Part shown: positions 12,567 through 13,324 of the stretch, in pieces
How positions within the stretch are numbered: the first letter of the stretch is position 1
How the letters are laid out: every line of letters begins with the position of its first letter
DNA from: CAZCAQ01 sp964540135
GTDB taxonomy: Bacteria; Patescibacteriota; WWE3; UBA101185; UBA10185
Assembly (NCBI GenBank): GCA_964540135.1
Contig: CAZILK010000021.1
Span: 1 to 13,324, forward strand
DNA: 13,324 nucleotides
Reading direction: 5' to 3'
Notes under the pieces: model-generated
Told to the model about the DNA's origin: nothing
Database searches by the model: none
What the model saw: only the letters and a program-made list of their open reading frames with translations
Position numbers and translations under genes: made by a program

Positions 12567-12658
12567 GTATGGCTAACAGGTATAATCTGATTTAAGAGTT
12601 TGAGTTATTAATTCACCGGGATTTATTATGAAGATGGTTTGAATTTGGGGTTAGGGTG

Positions 12659-13243
12659 TTATGAAGTTCGATTTTTGCTGCGAACTTGTGAGGCTACAAG
12701 GTCAGATTCGAACATCTGCATAAACTTTTCCATATTATCTACTATGTCCGGACTAAATTTTACATCATTAGCATTAATCTCCACAATTTCATCACCTGGA
12801 TTTTCCATGTCTGGTTTGATTGTGGCGTAGATACAACTTTTATTGTTGTATTCACCACCTGTACGAGGTTCTTGCGCAAAGAGAACAGTTATATTGCCGT
12901 TGCGTATGGTAATAGTAAGGGCTGTTGGCTCTTGACGAAATTGTACCTCAGTGCTTTCAACAGCTGATATTTGCAATTCGGGCTTTTTGCTGGATAGAGT
13001 GTGTTTGTAAATAATGTCGCAGCTCTGATCTCTTGTTCTCGCTTCTGCAGATGTAGAGTCAGGTGATTCGTCAGTAGGCTCTCTGTAGCTTGTTTCCGCA
13101 TCGAGTCTTATTAAATTCTCGTCAACATAATTAAAGAATTCTTCTGCTGTGGGAATTGCTGTGAGAATTTCAAATACCCTTTGTTGTGCCTCTGCATTTG
13201 TAGAAACGCTTTCGGCTCTATTATTTAGGCTTGTGTTACTCAT
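12659..13243 (-). CDS. hypothetical protein of the tandem paralog family (copy 1 in transcription order), 194 aa
   Basis: Family unknown; the same architecture as the 11135-11701 protein. A polar N-terminus rich in Asn/Ser/Glu is followed by the helix QRVFEILTAIPTAEEFFNYV (21-40) and a Glu/Ser/Thr-rich linker. The strand motif CDIIYK (75-80), a beta-rich middle (LTITIRNGNITVLF, SCIYATIKP) and a C-terminal helix (about 164-184, DIVDNMEKFMQMFESDLVAS) complete it. Overall identity to the other copies looks low but motif order and spacing are preserved. I chose ATG 13243 over a GTG two codons upstream because ATG 13243 gives exactly the same 31-nt distance to TTGACA as in the other two copies and a comparable N-terminus (MSNTS / MSISS / MTNTG). 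No membrane segment or signal peptide is visible. Confidence 0.82.
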   Translation of the reverse strand: MSNTSLNNRAESVSTNAEAQQRVFEILTAIPTAEEFFNYVDENLIRLDAETSYREPTDESPDSTSAEARTRDQSCDIIYKHTLSSKKPELQISAVESTEVQFRQEPTALTITIRNGNITVLFAQEPRTGGEYNNKSCIYATIKPDMENPGDEIVEINANDVKFSPDIVDNMEKFMQMFESDLVASQVRSKNRTS

Positions 13244-13251
13244 ATACACAT

Positions 13252-13280
13252 ATAATGGTGTTTAAAATCTGTATTGTCAA
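13252..13280 (-). promoter_or_regulatory. paralog-array promoter, copy 1
   Basis: Minus-strand TTGACA (13280-13275), 17 nt, CATTAT (13257-13252), then 8 nt and ATG 13243. A further upstream stretch (to 13299) matches copy 3 at 19 of 25 positions including TTGACA, so the shared segment is longer than the promoter core. Confidence 0.7.
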
Positions 13281-13299
13281 GAGTACCTGACTGGCTTGA
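13275..13299 (-). repeat. 25-nt upstream box shared with copy 3 (11733-11757)
   Basis: Read on the minus strand, both boxes begin TCAAGC, contain GTCA at the same place and end TCTTGACA, matching at 19 of 25 positions. The part upstream of -35 could be an operator or simply residual similarity from the duplication; copy 2 keeps only CTTGACA and nearby bases. Confidence 0.45.
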
Positions 13300-13324
13300 G
13301 ATAGGGAATGTGCAAATTTACAGT

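Noticed and set aside
1..13324. tRNA/rRNA genes, CRISPR arrays, insertion sequences, riboswitches
   Set aside because: I looked on both strands and saw no cloverleaf-like or rRNA-like sequence, no regularly spaced direct repeats, no transposase and no terminal inverted repeats; intergenic gaps are mostly too short for riboswitches.

Overview
The window looks like chromosomal DNA from a low-GC bacterium with a reduced, streamlined genome, most likely a member of the Patescibacteria (Candidate Phyla Radiation). The pointers are short intergenic gaps, overlapping genes, compact versions of housekeeping proteins (small Lgt, single-domain VKOR, short RpiB), an archaeal-type ATP-dependent DNA ligase, several small proteins without a known family, and almost no Shine-Dalgarno sequences. 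UGA is used as a normal stop (RpiB, Fpg), which argues against the UGA-Gly code of Gracilibacteria/Absconditabacteria. The phylum assignment is inference; no rRNA or ribosomal protein is present to test it.

Layout. One plus-strand gene (86-1699) encodes a cysteine-free 537-residue protein of unknown function. It converges on a long series of minus-strand genes filling the rest of the window. Read in their own 5'->3' direction (right to left), these are: three paralogous ~190-residue proteins of unknown function, each behind a near-identical promoter, the middle one frameshifted (13243-11135); an fpg-recF pair with an ATGA overlap (11065-9192); an unknown 220-residue protein (9152-8490); a Fic-fold protein with a C-terminal winged helix whose catalytic motif is destroyed (8453-7473); an ATP-dependent DNA ligase (7460-5688); a small Tic20/DUF4870-like membrane protein and a 93-residue conserved-looking protein (5652-4974); a 182-residue membrane protein (4959-4411); and a tightly packed lgt-VKOR-rpiB-rpe-LOG cluster (4406-1752).

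Functionally there are two recognisable blocks. The DNA-repair block (Fpg, RecF, ATP-dependent ligase) covers removal of oxidised bases, recombination/gap repair and nick sealing. The envelope/metabolism block combines lipoprotein maturation (Lgt), disulfide generation (VKOR) and the two non-oxidative pentose-phosphate isomerisation steps (RpiB, Rpe), with a LOG-like nucleotide hydrolase at the end.

The most striking global signal is regulatory. Seven transcription units start with a TATAAT-like -10 hexamer placed exactly 6 nt before the start codon (positions 86, 4959, 5652, 7460, 8453, 9152, 11065), which predicts leaderless mRNAs. The three-paralog array uses a related arrangement (TTGACA, 17 nt, -10, 8 nt, ATG), identical in spacing in all three copies. 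Genes inside clusters instead rely on stop/start overlaps. The most interesting unexplained content is the paralog array with its cloned promoters, followed by the degenerate Fic/HTH protein.
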